NCBI GenBank assembly: GCA_963604075.1
Contig: CAVCPW010000013.1
Location: 1-20,380 of the forward strand
Source of the DNA: Anthropogastromicrobium sp963604075
GTDB lineage: Bacteria; Bacillota; Clostridia; Lachnospirales; Lachnospiraceae
Length of the DNA: 20,380 nt
Reading direction: 5' to 3'
Shown: piece after piece, positions 1 through 7,744 of the stretch
How the letters are laid out: every line of letters starts with the position of its first letter
How positions within the stretch are numbered: position 1 is the first letter of the stretch
Notes under the pieces: model-generated
The model's input: only the letters and a program-made list of their open reading frames with translations
The model's database searches: none
What the model was told of the DNA's origin: nothing
Program-made: the position numbers and the translations under genes

Positions 1-51
1 TAAAACGGGAAAAATCGAGGCAGCAAGAAAACACAGCCTTGTTTAAAGAGT
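1..51 (+). other. Probable 3' end of an upstream gene
   Basis: The first ~50 bases run directly into an intrinsic terminator, so an upstream transcription unit very likely ends here. Two forward frames stay open from the left edge: one closes at a TAA at 44-46 (about 14 residues seen), the other at a TGA at 51-53 (about 16 residues seen). A third frame has TAA at positions 1-3. Too little sequence is present to choose a frame or product. Confidence 0.3.
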
Positions 52-92
52 GAAGCATAGGGCTTTAATGAGTCCTATGCTTCGTTTTTTTT
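52..92 (+). terminator. Intrinsic terminator of the upstream unit
   Basis: A perfect 10-bp stem GAAGCATAGG (52-61) / CCTATGCTTC (74-83) can be extended inward by a G-U, a C-G and a T-A pair. It is followed by a run of eight T (85-92). This is a classical Rho-independent terminator reading rightward. It separates the previous gene from the two-component operon starting at 252. Confidence 0.9.
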
Positions 93-122
93 GTCTTAAA
101 CAAACCTTAATGATTTTTGGTG

Positions 123-151
123 TTTATTCTTAATCAAAAAAAATGTATACT
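123..151 (+). promoter_or_regulatory. Candidate sigma-A promoter of the two-component operon
   Basis: The -10 hexamer TATACT (146-151) lies 17 nt after a weak -35-like TTTATT (123-128). The context GTATACTAAAA followed by TAG two bases later is shared with the better promoter before deoB (TATACT at 2701). The expected start near 158 gives a leader of about 95 nt. The weak -35 hints that an activator may be needed; that is inference. Confidence 0.45.
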
Positions 152-182
152 AAAAGATAGAAAAGCGAAATGGAGAAGGGTA

Positions 183-215
183 ATGTCAACTACATATCAC
201 ATAAAGGTAAGGTAG
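183..215 (+). CDS. Possible 10-residue leader peptide
   Basis: A short frame ATG...TAG (MSTTYHIKVR) lies in the leader of the response regulator mRNA. It follows a good Shine-Dalgarno run, GGAG/AAGGG at 172-180. Nothing but the ribosome site and position supports translation, and no attenuator hairpin is visible between it and the next start at 252. It may be chance. Confidence 0.15.
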   Translation: MSTTYHIKVR

Positions 216-251
216 TGGGAGAAGCCTGCGAAAAACGAAAGGATTTAATTT

Positions 252-1001
252 ATGAATATGAATGCTAACATGAATGGAAATAAAGCCAATCAATTTGACG
301 TGAACAAGAAGATAGATAAAATTGTAATCTGTGATGATGATAAGGACATTGTGAGAGCACTTCAGATTTATTTATCAAGCAGAGATTATGAACTTTTATG
401 TGCATACACGGGAAAGGAGGCATTAGAATTTGTCAAAAAGGGTGATGTATCACTAGTCCTTCTGGATATTATGATGCCAGAGATGGATGGAATTACAGCT
501 CTTCGTGCAATCCGAAAGGAAAGTAATGTTCCTGTTATTTTGATCACGGCAAAGAGTGAGGATGTTGACAAGGTGCTTGGTCTTGATGTGGGTGCAGATG
601 ATTACGTTACTAAGCCATTTAATCCGATTGAAGTGCTGGCGCGTGTGCGTTCCCAGCTTCGCCGCTACAATAAGCTTGGCGGCAGCGAGGACAGCAACCG
701 CAGAGAGATTTTAAGCTGCGGCGGCGTAACACTGGATGATCGCACAAAGCAGGTCACAATGGACGGCGAGGAGATATCACTTACCCCAACTGAATACGAA
801 ATCCTAAAGTTTCTGATGTCTCATCCGAAGCAGGTCTTTTCACCAAAGCAGATTTATAGCGAGGTGTGGAAGGATACGCCGATCGGAAGTGAGGGAACAG
901 TGGCTGTACATATTCGCCATTTACGAGAAAAGCTGGAGATCGAACCATCCGATCCGAGACACTTTAAAGTTGTCTGGGGGCAAGGCTACAAGTTCGAGTA
1001 A
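252..1001 (+). CDS. OmpR/PhoB-family response regulator
   Basis: This 249-residue protein is a DNA-binding response regulator, the cytoplasmic output half of a two-component system with the kinase encoded next. The receiver domain covers about residues 23-138. It shows the acidic pocket D28-D29-D30, the phosphoacceptor D72 (LLDIMMPEMDG), the switch T99 (LITAK) and K121 (TKPF). A winged-helix effector domain fills about 150-248 and ends in GTVAVHIRHLREKLE and WGQGYKFE, as in PhoB/VanR/WalR relatives. The start at 252 is favoured by AAAGG at 238-242, 9 nt upstream. It gives an odd Asn/Met-rich extension of about 20 residues before the first receiver strand; starts at 258 or 270 are possible but worse placed. 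The kinase gene starts 13 nt after the stop, so the two are co-transcribed. The signal and regulon cannot be read from the sequence. Confidence 0.95.
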   Translation: MNMNANMNGNKANQFDVNKKIDKIVICDDDKDIVRALQIYLSSRDYELLCAYTGKEALEFVKKGDVSLVLLDIMMPEMDGITALRAIRKESNVPVILITAKSEDVDKVLGLDVGADDYVTKPFNPIEVLARVRSQLRRYNKLGGSEDSNRREILSCGGVTLDDRTKQVTMDGEEISLTPTEYEILKFLMSHPKQVFSPKQIYSEVWKDTPIGSEGTVAVHIRHLREKLEIEPSDPRHFKVVWGQGYKFE

Positions 1002-1014
1002 GAAGGGAGAATTT

Positions 1015-2595
1015 ATGGAAAAATTGAAAGAAAAATTAAAACCAGAGCGGTTGGCAGCGACATTTCCGGTGTATATAGGAGCATATCTGATGTGCATGGG
1101 AATTGGCTTTTGGATGCTTATATTTGTACGTGTACTGCTCGATCAGATAAGTTTCATGTGCTATTATGGCATGAGTAATATAGGAAATTTTGTGGCCATT
1201 GCCGCGGTTGTCAGTATCAGCCTGTTTTTGTTTTATCAGGGTGCAAAGATTATCGTAAATCGTGCACATAAAAAATCAAAGAAACAGTTGAAAAGTCATT
1301 ATAGCCTGTATAGCATGCCAATTGATATTTGTATATTTATATATCTGGTTATTGAGATTATTTTATTCTATATATCGTATGAATCAATGCAATATATATA
1401 TATAGGAGCAGGTGGCTCGGGTGTGCTGCTGCATTTTTGTGAGAATTTAGTTCAGAGAAAAGACAGAGGAAATCTTCTGAAGGGATCCTTATTTGAAAAA
1501 ATAAATACTGCAGCAAAAAAAGCAGGGATTGCGATTCCGTTTATGGCAGGATGCAGTATTATAAGTGTGTTGATACTTGTATTTATTTTAGCATTAATTG
1601 CAGGAGGTCGTTATGATGTGTTCTATATAGGAACTATTGGGTCGACATTTCGCTTTTCACTATGCATAGCACTTGCCGTTTTGATCCCGTGTATATTCTG
1701 GTATGTGTGCTGGTGCTTTGATAAGCTTAAAGCAGCGGGCGAGGCACTTAGCGATGGACAGGATGGTTATCGTGTGGATACAAGTCATATGGTTGGTTCT
1801 TTAAGAGAGCATGGAGAGGATTTAAACCGTATCGGTGCGGGCGTGAATAAGGCAGTCGAGGAGCGACTAAAGAGTGAGCGACTTCGCACTGAACTTATCA
1901 CGAATGTCTCCCATGATATCAAGACACCACTTACTTCTATTATTAATTATGCTGATCTGATCAGTAAGGAAGAAACGGACAATCCAAATATTCAGGAGTA
2001 TGCACAGGTGCTTGGAATGCAGTCGCAGAAATTAAAGCGATTGATTGAGAATCTGATCGAAGCGTCAAAAGCAGCCACAGGAAATATTCATGTTGAGTTA
2101 AAACCGTGCAATTTAAATGTATTGCTGGCACAGATATCAGGAGAGTATGAGCAGCGCCTTGGCGAGCAGAATTTAACGCTGGTCACATCGCCGTCGCCAG
2201 AGGAGATATTTGTTATGGCGGATGGAAGCCAGCTGTGGCGTGTGTTTGATAATTTGCTTGGAAATGTATGCAAATATGCACTTGAACATACACGCGTCTA
2301 TTTGGATGTGGCAGTCAAAGAACACGATCAGGTTGAGATCACAGTGAAAAATATTTCAAAAAATCAGCTGAATTTATCCGAGGAGGAGCTTTTTGAGCGT
2401 TTCACGCGAGGCGATAATTCCAGAAGCACCAGCGGAAATGGACTGGGCTTATCCATTGCGCAGAGCTTGATGCGTCTTCAAAACGGTTCACTTCATCTTG
2501 TCATCGATGGCGATTTATTCAAGGCGATTGTGCAACTGAATCGCGTGGACGCAGTTGAACAAGAAACACAACCTACAGAAGAAAAAAAATTGTAA
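1015..2595 (+). CDS. Membrane sensor histidine kinase
   Basis: This is the partner kinase (526 residues) of the regulator at 252-1001. A longer frame exists upstream but overlaps the regulator. The ATG at 1015 has AAGGGAG (1004-1010) at good spacing and begins MEKLKEKLK. Hydrophobic segments lie near residues 18-41, 56-80, 102-122, 172-197 and 213-235, with a weaker one at 126-142. There is no large extracellular loop, so the kinase probably senses within or near the membrane. A HAMP-like linker (about 236-290) leads to the HisKA H-box TNVSHDIKTPL with phospho-acceptor H300. The HATPase domain follows, with an N-box around N413 and N416 and a G-box GNGLGLSIA (about 474-482). The C-terminus is a Glu/Lys-rich tail. 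The layout resembles VanS/WalK-type kinases, but the stimulus is unknown. Confidence 0.93.
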   Translation: MEKLKEKLKPERLAATFPVYIGAYLMCMGIGFWMLIFVRVLLDQISFMCYYGMSNIGNFVAIAAVVSISLFLFYQGAKIIVNRAHKKSKKQLKSHYSLYSMPIDICIFIYLVIEIILFYISYESMQYIYIGAGGSGVLLHFCENLVQRKDRGNLLKGSLFEKINTAAKKAGIAIPFMAGCSIISVLILVFILALIAGGRYDVFYIGTIGSTFRFSLCIALAVLIPCIFWYVCWCFDKLKAAGEALSDGQDGYRVDTSHMVGSLREHGEDLNRIGAGVNKAVEERLKSERLRTELITNVSHDIKTPLTSIINYADLISKEETDNPNIQEYAQVLGMQSQKLKRLIENLIEASKAATGNIHVELKPCNLNVLLAQISGEYEQRLGEQNLTLVTSPSPEEIFVMADGSQLWRVFDNLLGNVCKYALEHTRVYLDVAVKEHDQVEITVKNISKNQLNLSEEELFERFTRGDNSRSTSGNGLGLSIAQSLMRLQNGSLHLVIDGDLFKAIVQLNRVDAVEQETQPTEEKKL

Positions 2596-2599
2596 AATA

Positions 2600-2625
2600 G
2601 AAAAATTCCTTTTTGTTATAGTGAA
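2600..2625 (+). repeat. Distal copy of a duplicated promoter-like segment
   Basis: These 26 nt match 2684-2709 at 22 of 26 positions: the shared pattern is an A5 run, a TCC-type core, T5, then TATA. The copies are 84 nt apart. This distal copy has TATAGT (2617-2622) but no good -35 at the right distance, so it looks like a decayed or weak version of the deoB promoter copy. It lies just after the kinase stop codon. Confidence 0.55.
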
Positions 2626-2640
2626 CTATTCGGATTAGAA

Positions 2641-2672
2641 TTGGGGCAGGTACCGGTCGGCACCTGCCCCAA
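2641..2672 (+). terminator. Strong GC hairpin, possible terminator of the kinase operon
   Basis: An 11-bp perfect inverted repeat, TTGGGGCAGGT (2641-2651) / ACCTGCCCCAA (2662-2672), encloses a 10-nt loop. It sits 45 nt after the histidine kinase stop, where a terminator is expected. No U-tract follows on either strand, so termination would be atypical. It could instead be an mRNA-stabilising or protein-binding structure. Confidence 0.45.
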
Positions 2673-2677
2673 AAGCC

Positions 2678-2706
2678 TTTACAGAAAAAATCCTTTTTGG
2701 TATACT
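2678..2706 (+). promoter_or_regulatory. Sigma-A promoter of deoB
   Basis: TTTACA (2678-2683), a 17-nt spacer and TATACT (2701-2706) give 5/6 matches in both hexamers. The spacer carries the duplicated A5-TCC-T5 segment. Initiation is expected near 2713, about 125 nt before the deoB start codon. Confidence 0.8.
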
Positions 2707-2712
2707 AAAAAT

Positions 2713-2838
2713 TAGTTAAAATGTTGATGTTCACGTGATGCTAATTTGCAAAGCAGCTAGTTGATTTAGTCGCTGCAAATGCGAGAAAAGTAGGAGTGAA
2801 CTGTGACAGTAGAGTAGTTTTAGGAGGAAAAAATATTT
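2713..2838 (+). other. Leader of deoB with potential secondary structure
   Basis: Between the promoter and the start codon lie about 125 nt with nested complementarity. An outer stem pairs GTTCAC (2729-2734) with GTGAAC (2796-2801). An inner stem pairs ATTTGCA (2744-2750) with TGCAAAT (2774-2780), and GCAGC (2753-2757) with GCTGC (2772-2776) is an alternative. AGGAGG is at 2822-2827. I recognise no known riboswitch class. Function is unproven. Confidence 0.4.
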
Positions 2839-4032
2839 ATGAAATATCGCCGCATTTTTACAATAGTCATTGATTCGTTCGGAATCGGTGCCATGGATAA
2901 CGCAGCTGAGTATGGAGATGAAGGCTGTGATACGTTTGGCCACATCGCAGATAAGGTGCCGCAAATCAAAATTCCGAACATGATTCGCATGGGTTTGACT
3001 GAGTTGCATCCGGCACCGGTACTGACTGGCCCGCAGCCGACAGAGCGCATTGGAAAATATGCTAGATTAAGTGAGGCTAGCAACGGCAAGGATACTATGA
3101 CGGGACACTGGGAGATGATGGGTCTTGAGATAAAGACTCCATTTCAGACATTCACTGATACCGGATTTCCTAAGGAGTTAATCGATGCACTTGAGAAGGA
3201 GACCGGACATCGCGTCATTGGAAACAAGGCATCAAGCGGAACTGCAATCCTGAACGAACTTGCAGAGGAAGAGATTAAGACAGGTGCAATGATTGTGTAT
3301 ACGTCCTCTGATTCCGTTCTCCAAATTTGCGGAAATGAGGAAACATTCGGACTTGACGAGCTTTATCGCTGCTGTAAGATCGCAAGGAAGCTGACTATGA
3401 AGCCAGAGTGGAAGGTGGGCCGTGTTATTGCAAGACCTTATGTTGGAAAGAAAAAGGGTGAGTTTAAGCGTACTTCAAATCGTCATGATTATGCACTTAA
3501 GCCATATGGAAAGACAGCAATGGATGCATTAAAAGAAGCTGGATTTGATGTCATCAGTATCGGGAAGATTCGTGATATTTTCGACGGAGAGGGTATCACA
3601 GAGGCAGAGCGTTCCAAGAGCAGCGTAGAGGGAATGGAGCAGACCATAGAGAAATTAAATCAGGACTTTACCGGACTATGTTTTACAAATCTTGTTGACT
3701 TTGATGCACTCTGGGGTCACAGAAGAAATCCGCAGGGATATGCAGAAGAACTTGAAAAATTCGATGTACTGCTTGGTAAGTTTTTAGAAAAGATGAATGA
3801 TGACGATCTTGTAATCGTAACAGCAGACCATGGAAATGATCCGACATTTAAAGGAACCGATCACACAAAGGAACGTGTTCCATTTTTAGCATATTCCCCG
3901 TCCATGAAAGCGAGCGGAAGAATCGACGATCAGAATTGCTTCGCTGTGATCGGCGCATCCATCGCGGACAACTTTGGTGTAAAGATGCCAGAGGAAACGA
4001 TCGGAACATCCATTCTGGGACAGCTTGAATAA
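2839..4032 (+). CDS. deoB: Phosphopentomutase
   Basis: DeoB interconverts ribose (or deoxyribose) 1-phosphate and 5-phosphate, linking nucleoside salvage to the pentose phosphate pathway. It acts in the cytoplasm with two manganese ions. The 397-residue length fits bacterial DeoB (about 390-400). Alkaline-phosphatase-superfamily motifs are intact: the metal ligand D12 in VIDSFGIGAMDN, the phospho-threonine loop GKDTMTGHWE with T86 as likely acceptor by analogy with the Bacillus enzyme, and the C-terminal metal motif TADHGNDPTFKGTDHTKE. The internal cap domain is present. The start at 2839 follows AGGAGG (2822-2827) by 11 nt. No other deo gene or purine nucleoside phosphorylase is adjacent, so it appears monocistronic with its own promoter. 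No clear terminator follows; a 64-nt spaced repeat comes next. Confidence 0.97.
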   Translation: MKYRRIFTIVIDSFGIGAMDNAAEYGDEGCDTFGHIADKVPQIKIPNMIRMGLTELHPAPVLTGPQPTERIGKYARLSEASNGKDTMTGHWEMMGLEIKTPFQTFTDTGFPKELIDALEKETGHRVIGNKASSGTAILNELAEEEIKTGAMIVYTSSDSVLQICGNEETFGLDELYRCCKIARKLTMKPEWKVGRVIARPYVGKKKGEFKRTSNRHDYALKPYGKTAMDALKEAGFDVISIGKIRDIFDGEGITEAERSKSSVEGMEQTIEKLNQDFTGLCFTNLVDFDALWGHRRNPQGYAEELEKFDVLLGKFLEKMNDDDLVIVTADHGNDPTFKGTDHTKERVPFLAYSPSMKASGRIDDQNCFAVIGASIADNFGVKMPEETIGTSILGQLE

Positions 4033-4064
4033 TGTGATACTAGTGGCAAAATAATGTCTTATAT

Positions 4065-4148
4065 GGTTTTGCAAATGGAATTCTAAAAAGTTGAAAAATC
4101 ATAATACTAATCTGATTTGTAGCTGGCAGGTTTTGCAAATGGAATTCT
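4065..4148 (+). repeat. Two direct copies of a 20-nt repeat
   Basis: An identical 20-nt block, beginning GGTTTTGCAA and ending GGAATTCT, occurs at 4065-4084 and 4129-4148, a period of 64 nt. Weaker similarity continues for about 15 nt after each copy. The second copy supplies the -35 region of the probable dbpA promoter. The first copy lacks a -10 at the same offset. Confidence 0.85.
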
Positions 4149-4161
4149 GAATAGTTATAAA
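4133..4161 (+). promoter_or_regulatory. Probable sigma-A promoter of dbpA
   Basis: TTGCAA (4133-4138) inside the second repeat copy, a 17-nt spacer and TATAAA (4156-4161) form a reasonable promoter. It lies about 32 nt before the dbpA start codon, so the leader would be only about 25 nt. Confidence 0.6.
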
Positions 4162-4192
4162 ATGTTAAAGAGTAAGGAAAAAAATAAAAAAT

Positions 4193-5662
4193 ATGGAAAA
4201 TCAATTTCGACAGTATCAGCTTGAGAATGGAATTTTAGAGGCACTTGATGCACTCGGCTATACACAGCCGACTGAGATTCAGGCAGCCGTGATACCAGCG
4301 ATTCTAAAAGAACGCGATGTCATTGCAAAGTCAAAGACAGGAAGCGGAAAGACAGCCGCATTTGCCGTTCCAATCTGCAACAATATCGAGTGGGAGCAAA
4401 ATACAGCGCAGGCACTTGTCTTAGAGCCGACAAGAGAACTTGCCTTTCAGGTAAAGGATGAATTGTATGCAATTGGGCGCTTTAAACGTCTGAAGGTACC
4501 GGTACTTTATGGCGGATTTCCAATGGAAAAGCAAATTTTGACATTAAAGCAAAAATCTCATATCGTAGTGGGTACACCGGGACGTGTGCTTGACCATTGT
4601 AAGCGGGGCACACTTGATTTGTCAAAGGTGCGCTATGTCGTGATTGACGAGGCAGATTTGATGCTCGACATGGGCTTTATCGAGGATGTCAAAAATATTT
4701 TAATGCATCTTGAGAAAAAGCCAGTCTTCATGCTTTTTTCAGCGACGATGGGCGAGCGTCTTGAGGCACTTGCCGCAGAGTTTATGCATGAGCCTCTTGA
4801 GATCAAGATTGAAAGCGACACCGAGACAGCGGACACAATCGAGCAGTTTGGCTATTTTGTTGATGAGGATGAGAAGAAGCTTCCACTTTTTCTTGATATA
4901 CTTACGATGGAAAATCCTGACAACGCGATGGTTTTCTGTGGTACAAGAGAGATGGTTGAAGTGTTATATTATCGCCTTAGAAAAGAAGGTATTGCTTGTG
5001 GTATGTTGCATGGCATGATTGATCAGAAGGTGCGAACGCGCACAATCGAAGATTTTCGTGCTCAGGGCTTTCGCATTCTGATTGCAACAGATGTAGCAGC
5101 GCGCGGTGTGGATTTTCAGAATATTACTCATGTTTTTAATTACGATCTTCCAACAAATAAGGAAGTATACGTACATCGTATCGGGCGAACAGGACGTGCA
5201 GGAGAGACAGGACGCGCAGTCAGTTTGATTCGCGACGATGAGCGAAAGATGCTAAATGCTATCGAAGGATTTACAGGCGTAAAGTTGACCATCCTCGAAG
5301 CACCAGCGGCAGAGGAAGTCGAGGCCGCACACAGTGCATTTTTAAAGCGTCAGCGCCAGAAACGTCCGCGCAAAAAGAAAAAGCAGGATGTGTTTGGCGG
5401 TCAGATTATGAATCTGACAATCGGGGGCGGAAAAAAGTCAAAGCTTAGAAGCGGTGACGTGGTTGGTGCGATAAGCAGCATTGACGGAGTGGACGGAAAG
5501 ACCGATATCGGTGCGATTGATATCAGGGAGAGCATTACCTATGTCGAAATTCTAAATGGCAAGGGCGCACTAGTGCTGGAAGAGCTTCCAAAGCGCACTA
5601 TGAAAGGAAAATATAGAAAAGTTCATCAGACAAGGGAAAGGGTAGGTGTTATAGGAAAATGA
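4193..5662 (+). CDS. dbpA: DbpA-type DEAD-box RNA helicase
   Basis: An ATP-dependent RNA helicase (489 residues) of the DbpA/YxiN family, which acts on 23S rRNA during large-subunit assembly. Helicase motifs appear in order: Q motif (PTEIQ, Q30), Walker A SKTGSGKT (47-54), PTREL (79-83), TPGR (128-131), DEAD (152-155), SAT (183-185), then ATDVAARGVD and HRIGRTGRAG in the second RecA domain. A basic linker, RQRQKRPRKKKK, precedes a C-terminal domain (about 400-475, starting FGGQIMNLTIGGGKKSKLR) with the RNA-recognition-like fold expected of DbpA. That domain confers recognition of the hairpin 92 region of 23S rRNA. The start has an AAGGAAA (4174-4180) site at a rather long 12-nt spacing. The stop overlaps the start of the next gene by 4 nt, so the two are probably translationally coupled. 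Confidence 0.94.
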   Translation: MENQFRQYQLENGILEALDALGYTQPTEIQAAVIPAILKERDVIAKSKTGSGKTAAFAVPICNNIEWEQNTAQALVLEPTRELAFQVKDELYAIGRFKRLKVPVLYGGFPMEKQILTLKQKSHIVVGTPGRVLDHCKRGTLDLSKVRYVVIDEADLMLDMGFIEDVKNILMHLEKKPVFMLFSATMGERLEALAAEFMHEPLEIKIESDTETADTIEQFGYFVDEDEKKLPLFLDILTMENPDNAMVFCGTREMVEVLYYRLRKEGIACGMLHGMIDQKVRTRTIEDFRAQGFRILIATDVAARGVDFQNITHVFNYDLPTNKEVYVHRIGRTGRAGETGRAVSLIRDDERKMLNAIEGFTGVKLTILEAPAAEEVEAAHSAFLKRQRQKRPRKKKKQDVFGGQIMNLTIGGGKKSKLRSGDVVGAISSIDGVDGKTDIGAIDIRESITYVEILNGKGALVLEELPKRTMKGKYRKVHQTRERVGVIGK

Positions 5663-7695
5663 AACATTCAATTGAAATGGAAAAATTGACACTTGGCGTT
5701 TGCTATTATCCGGAGCATTGGGATCGCTCGCTGTGGAGGGACGACTTGCAGCGCATGAAGCAATATGGCATTGAAGTGATTCGTATTGCAGAATTTTCAT
5801 GGATTCTTATGGAGCCTGAGGAAGGAAAGTACGATTTTTCGTTCTGGGATGAGTTTTTGACGATTGCCACTGAAGAAAATATGAAGGTAATCTTTTGTAC
5901 GCCGACAGCGACACCACCGGCATGGCTGTCAGAAAAATATCCGGAGACATTAAACGCTGATGGCGATGGCAATTTGATGTATCATGGCATGAGATGCCAG
6001 CACAATCTGACTTCATCAAAATATCTGGAATTTTGCGAGAAAATCACACGACACATGGCAGAGCATTTTAATCAATATAACTGCATTATCGGCTGGCAGC
6101 TAGATAATGAGGTTAACTGTGAGAAAAATGAGTATTATTCAGAGAGTGATCATGAAGCATTTCGTGTATTTTTAAAGGAACGTTTCGGCACACTTGACAA
6201 CTTAAATAAGAAGATGGGCACGATGTTCTGGAGCCAGACATACACCGACTGGAATCAAATTCATTTGGCAAGAAGAAGCACTGTGGGTACAGGAATTGCT
6301 AATCCGCATATGCAGCTTGAACAGGTTCGCTTTATTTCTCACAGCGCAGTCAATTATCTGGCTTTGCAGGCTGCAATTGTAAGAGAGACAGCTGGAGATC
6401 GTTTCATCACTACGAATGGTATTTTTGGAAATCTTGATTATCAAAAGCTTTTGGAGTCCGGAGTGGACTTTATCATGTATGACAGTTATCCAAACTTTGC
6501 CTATGCTATGGATCGCCCGGACGGTGGCGAACGCGATTTGAAGGATCGTAATTCCTCTTTCAATCTGGCAAAAACGAGAGCTATCTCACCATTATTTGGT
6601 ATCATGGAGCAACAGGCAGGTCCTGGCGGTTGGAATTTCCGCATCCATCAGGCAAGCCCGAAACCAGGACAATTGCGTCTTTGGACAATGCAGTCAGTTG
6701 CACATGGTGCTGATTTTGTGAGCTATTTCCGTTGGAGAACATGCTCTTTTGGAACAGAAATTTACTGGCACGGCTTAAATGATTATAGCAATCGCCCGAA
6801 CCGTCGCCTGGAAGAATTGTCTCAGGTAAAGACCGATTTTGAGGCAATAAAGGACACGGCAGGTCATCCATATGAGGCATCCGTCGGCATTCTGTGTGAC
6901 TATGATAATGAGTGGGACGGACAGAAGGACGTATGGCATGGTCCACTTCGTAATTTCAGCACAGACGGATGGTTTTGTTCTCTCCAGAAAAAGCATATTC
7001 CATTTGATTTTGTGGATTTCAGGGATGAGACAAAAACGGAAGATCTGTCCAAGTATGCACTTCTTGTATATCCGCATGCCGCGATTCTTACAAAGGAGCG
7101 TGCTGCACGCTTGACTGAGTATGTGGAAAACGGTGGAAAGCTGATCTTAGGATGCCGCACCGGATATAAGGATATTTACGGATGCTGCCCGATGCAGCCG
7201 ATGCCGGGCGAGGTGGCAGAGCTTTGTGGAACAACAGTCGAGGACTTTACATTCCTTGCGCCGGGTGAGCCGATGGAGTATGTAAACTGGAATAATAAAC
7301 GCATTCCGGCACCAATCTTTAATGATGTCCTTACAACCGAATTTGGAGGCACGGCAGAGGGCTTCTTTGAAGGAAATTATTACGATGGAAAGCCGGCGCT
7401 TGTGACAAAGAAAACCGGAAAAGGAATCGCGCTGTACTTTGGCGGATGCTTTGCTGAGGAGACAGCAGATGCGTTCTTAGAGGAGCTTGGTATAGAAACA
7501 CCTGCACCGTGGCTTATGCTTCCAGAAGGCTGTGAGATTGCAAAGCGTGGTGAAAAATATTTCGTACTGAACTACAAAGCACAAAGTTGTGAAATCATTG
7601 CAAAAAAGGCAGTGAAGGATTTGCTGACCGGAAAAACGATTGACGGCACATATACGCTTGAACCGTATGGTGTGCTGGTGTTAAAGGAAATATAA
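5659..7695 (+). CDS. GH42 family beta-galactosidase
   Basis: A 678-residue glycoside hydrolase family 42 enzyme that releases galactose from beta-galactosides such as lacto- or galacto-oligosaccharides. It has no signal peptide, so it acts in the cytoplasm on imported sugars. The TIM-barrel domain spans about residues 10-390. It contains the acid/base glutamate E151 (GWQLDNEVN) and the nucleophile E317 (PLFGIMEQQAGPGGWN). A flavodoxin-like trimerisation domain (about 395-600) and a small beta domain (about 610-678) complete the family architecture. Start 5659 overlaps the dbpA stop (ATGA), with AGGA close by; an alternative ATG at 5677 also fits the family alignment. No sugar transporter or LacI/AraC regulator is adjacent, which is unusual for a GH42 gene. 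Expression seems tied to the helicase. It ends at a TAA embedded in a TATAAT. Confidence 0.95.
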   Translation: MKHSIEMEKLTLGVCYYPEHWDRSLWRDDLQRMKQYGIEVIRIAEFSWILMEPEEGKYDFSFWDEFLTIATEENMKVIFCTPTATPPAWLSEKYPETLNADGDGNLMYHGMRCQHNLTSSKYLEFCEKITRHMAEHFNQYNCIIGWQLDNEVNCEKNEYYSESDHEAFRVFLKERFGTLDNLNKKMGTMFWSQTYTDWNQIHLARRSTVGTGIANPHMQLEQVRFISHSAVNYLALQAAIVRETAGDRFITTNGIFGNLDYQKLLESGVDFIMYDSYPNFAYAMDRPDGGERDLKDRNSSFNLAKTRAISPLFGIMEQQAGPGGWNFRIHQASPKPGQLRLWTMQSVAHGADFVSYFRWRTCSFGTEIYWHGLNDYSNRPNRRLEELSQVKTDFEAIKDTAGHPYEASVGILCDYDNEWDGQKDVWHGPLRNFSTDGWFCSLQKKHIPFDFVDFRDETKTEDLSKYALLVYPHAAILTKERAARLTEYVENGGKLILGCRTGYKDIYGCCPMQPMPGEVAELCGTTVEDFTFLAPGEPMEYVNWNNKRIPAPIFNDVLTTEFGGTAEGFFEGNYYDGKPALVTKKTGKGIALYFGGCFAEETADAFLEELGIETPAPWLMLPEGCEIAKRGEKYFVLNYKAQSCEIIAKKAVKDLLTGKTIDGTYTLEPYGVLVLKEI

Positions 7696-7705
7696 TATAA
7701 AAAAA

Positions 7706-7744
7706 CCGCCCAAGACATTTTCTTAAGACAGGTGCCCTGGGCGG
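7706..7744. promoter_or_regulatory. Hairpin before lysC: minus-strand terminator or ribosome-site hairpin
   Basis: CCGCCCA (7706-7712) pairs perfectly with TGGGCGG (7738-7744). On the plus strand no T-run follows, and the 3' arm overlaps the lysC ribosome site GGAG (7743-7746). On the minus strand the stem is followed by seven T (complement of 7699-7705), a proper terminator for leftward transcription, although no leftward gene lies to the right before 9064. It may block antisense readthrough, modulate lysC translation, or both. Confidence 0.6.

Noticed and set aside
889..1014. Upstream extension of the histidine kinase to 889
   Set aside because: It overlaps the response regulator's DNA-binding domain in another frame; ATG 1015 has a strong ribosome site and a normal spacing.
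1385..1405. TATATATATA run as a promoter or repeat element
   Set aside because: It lies inside the kinase membrane-domain coding sequence (Tyr/Ile codons) with no gene start near.
4065..4148. CRISPR-like repeat
   Set aside because: Only two copies, no series of spacers, and the second copy is part of a promoter.
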